Shown one piece after another: positions 62,376 to 64,000 of a DNA stretch of 64,000 nt (positions are counted from its first letter, which is position 1; each line of letters starts with the position of its first letter). Both the position numbers and the translations under genes were made by a program. This DNA is from Steromphala cineraria (lineage: Eukaryota > Mollusca > Gastropoda > Trochida > Trochidae). The notes under the pieces are model-generated. The model was not told the DNA's origin. It saw nothing but the letters and a program-made list of their open reading frames with translations, and ran no database searches. The stretch is from contig OU744720.1 in NCBI GenBank assembly GCA_916613615.1, forward strand, positions 74,489,338 to 74,553,337. Direction: 5' to 3'.

Positions 62376-63220
62376 TCACTGCAACTTGCTGGCAATGCCA
62401 TTAGAATGAACTAGTTCTGTAGAGTTGAGGCTTGGTGAACCATCTTGTTTCTGCCTCACATCAAACACTTCCTGAATCGCTTGTCGGAAACAGTGGAAGT
62501 TGTAGTCTATCAAACCTGTGGAGAAATAACAAACGTCAGCATTTTCATACGATGTCTATTGTTTTATGACTAATAATGACAGCATCAAACACTTCCTGAA
62601 TCGCTTGTCGCAATGATTTGATATTACAGAATATGTTGCAATATCTTGCAACTGGCAATTAGAAAATAATATTTTGAAAGTTATTTAAATTAGACAGACA
62701 ATAAGATAGGGAATTGAACAGTATTAAAGGTTTTATTATATGAATGGGAATCGGATGTGAAATCTATTATTGGAAACATAGAAACTATATTTTTATAGAT
62801 ATCTATTTGTTATTATTATAAAGGAAAAAAATGAGTCATCTTGAAGTAATATTAAAACCAAATATATGTCATGAAATATATGCAATGTCTCTGAATAGAA
62901 AAACACCAAATCTCTTTAATTACAAAATCTTATCCTCATGAACTTTTATCAATAAACATACATGCAATGTATCTGAATAGGATAGTAACGGAAAAGACTG
63001 AATCTCTTTAATTATGTTCACTATTAAGAGCAGTTATCCTCATGAACTTTCCTCAATAAACAAATTCTAACTCTACACACCCTGCTTCTCGAAGCTGTCC
63101 TCTCTGAGAATACAGACAAGCGCCAGGTATCGGTTCACTTCCCGCAGGTAAAGTATCGTGTTAGTGTTCAGCTTGATAATAGCTGCTGATTGGTTATCGA
63201 ACGCTCCGTCGTCACGGATA
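62376..63220 (-). CDS. RRAGC: Rag GTPase C/D, last two coding exons (partial)
   Basis: RagC/D pairs with RagA/B on lysosomes and recruits mTORC1 when amino acids are present. Exon 63081-63220 encodes [35 protein letters not shown] and DSFEKQ. Exon 62376-62515 begins [17 protein letters not shown] and ends after NGIASKLQ with TGA. This is the C-terminal roadblock-like dimerisation region of RagC/D, not the GTPase domain. The splice sites (TTCCAG/, GG/GTGTGT, CCACAG/) and phases agree. Each exon is 140 bp. The upstream exons, with the G motifs, must lie right of the window; I find none up to 64000. The two vertebrate paralogues cannot be separated here. Confidence 0.9.
62584..62611 (+). repeat. 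Copy of a RagC/D exon segment in the adjacent intron
   Basis: 28 bp, CATCAAACACTTCCTGAATC plus CGCTTGTCG, lie within the intron (62516-63080) and match 62459-62486 of the terminal exon exactly. The flanking bases differ at once. Confidence 0.75.
62880..63066 (+). repeat. Diverged tandem repeat in RagC/D intron
   Basis: The phrases ATGCAATGT.TCTGAATAG, AATCTCTTTAATTA and TATCCTCATGAACTTT..TCAATAAAC each occur twice about 80-105 bp apart. A noncoding duplication next to exon 63081-63220. Confidence 0.55.
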
Positions 63221-63341
63221 CTGGAACAAAACAAAAAAACAATAAGACATATCTTCCTGACAACATTCATTTAAATCATAAAGAGTTGTGATTCATTTGA
63301 TGTTCATATGAAGGTTTTGAGTTGGAAAGAGAACTAAGGAA

Positions 63342-63577
63342 TAGAGGTGTGACGATATATCGTTGTATTCGTGATACTGGATCGGTGATACACGTATCGT
63401 GATACATTCTCTTAATCATGATACATATTGTTGACTTGAAAATGGTTTATTTTGCCTTAAAATCAGAGTATTTATACCGTAGCAAAATTTGTATTATTTT
63501 TTTTTGGTCATAAACCTAGAAATAGCGTTACAAGATATGTATCGCATCGTGAAAAAATCTGTATCGTCTCACCTCTT
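63342..63577. mobile_element. hAT-like MITE in RagC/D intron
   Basis: The ends are TAGAGGTGTGACGATA and TATCGTCTCACCTCTT. The flanking octamers CTAAGGAA (63334-63341) and CTAAAGAA (63578-63585) differ at one base, a good 8-bp hAT duplication. 236 bp, noncoding. Confidence 0.82.
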
Positions 63578-63585
63578 CTAAAGAA

Positions 63586-64000
63586 TATGTGAGCATATAC
63601 ATATTTTGTGTGTTTGCAGAAATATTGATAAGACTTAGATAGATATATGGTTGAAAAATGGCAATGTCAATATTGAAATAGATTTATATGAATATTCTAG
63701 TCCCCAAGGAAAATTAAATGATATATTAAGATATACAGGTTTTAGCTTGTCCTGAAATAAAATATTAAAGGGTTTGGTCTCACAAGCAGGAAGATAGAAC
63801 AAACATATTACCAGTATATAAAGCAACCACCATACTATGTAAATTTGGTTTATAACGAGTTGAGATTATAACATGGTTATTACAAAATTACATAGCAAAG
63901 GCACTTACTTTTAGAACATTTTAAGATATAATTACAGAGAGAAAAATATCATTTATCTTAAAATATAATTGAATTATTCATCTTAACTATTGGTATTTAG
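63586..64000. other. RagC/D intron sequence
   Basis: I see no exon on the minus strand here; the small frame at 63635-63826 has no RagC/D similarity. Confidence 0.4.

Noticed and set aside
1..64000. CRISPR array, operons or bacterial genes
   Set aside because: Eukaryotic splicing and repeats throughout; no spaced direct repeats of CRISPR type.

Overview
The window is AT-rich animal nuclear DNA. It has spliced genes with GT-AG introns, long gene-poor stretches and many transposon relics. Tandem-repeat elements with (CCGT)n, or with GGGGCCACAGGGCCAC units ending in GATGAGCTAAAAA, look like the repeat landscape of marine bivalves. A bivalve mollusc is therefore my best guess for the source; this is inferred from repeat style and gene content and was not computed.

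Layout. 1-18.8 kb: no recognisable gene, only repeats (two copies of a TTAAAGGGGCAGTAGC-ended MITE, an 81-91 bp mini-element, a 122-bp tandem repeat and a likely non-LTR 3' tail). 18.88-21.00 kb: a 2.1-kb element with terminal inverted repeats (TIRs) and no recognised protein. It carries a regular array of a 16-bp motif (TGTTACAGGAAAGACA, in both orientations). 22.34-31.54 kb: a complete 9.2-kb Polinton/Maverick-like element with matching 6-bp target duplications and ~115-bp TIRs. It encodes a protein-primed family B DNA polymerase (+), and a chromodomain integrase followed by an A32-like packaging ATPase (both -). No capsid or protease gene is visible. 33.8-34.6 kb: a tandem-repeat element with GC-rich inverted ends.

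37.6-57.9 kb: a lipin gene (phosphatidate phosphatase, + strand). I could assemble 15 coding exons whose phases all agree, giving 962 codons plus a stop, with the catalytic DIDGT and the LGQIL motif intact. Its seventh intron holds a 6.65-kb DIRS retrotransposon (43.81-50.46 kb). The inverted terminal repeats of that element look identical, its internal complementary region matches both outer ends, and its reverse transcriptase and tyrosine recombinase frames are open. ORF1 carries a frame change at a G8 run. 62.38-63.22 kb: the last two coding exons of a RagC/RagD GTPase gene on the minus strand, tail-to-tail with lipin; the rest lies beyond the right edge.

How the parts relate. Lipin dephosphorylates phosphatidate and, in other animals, is a target of mTORC1. 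RagC/D recruits mTORC1 to lysosomes. The two conserved genes thus belong to one nutrient-signalling pathway, although adjacency alone proves nothing. The mobile elements are independent insertions. The most unusual objects are the capsid-less Polinton (integrase and ATPase in one frame, split by a single TAA) and the 16-bp motif array.
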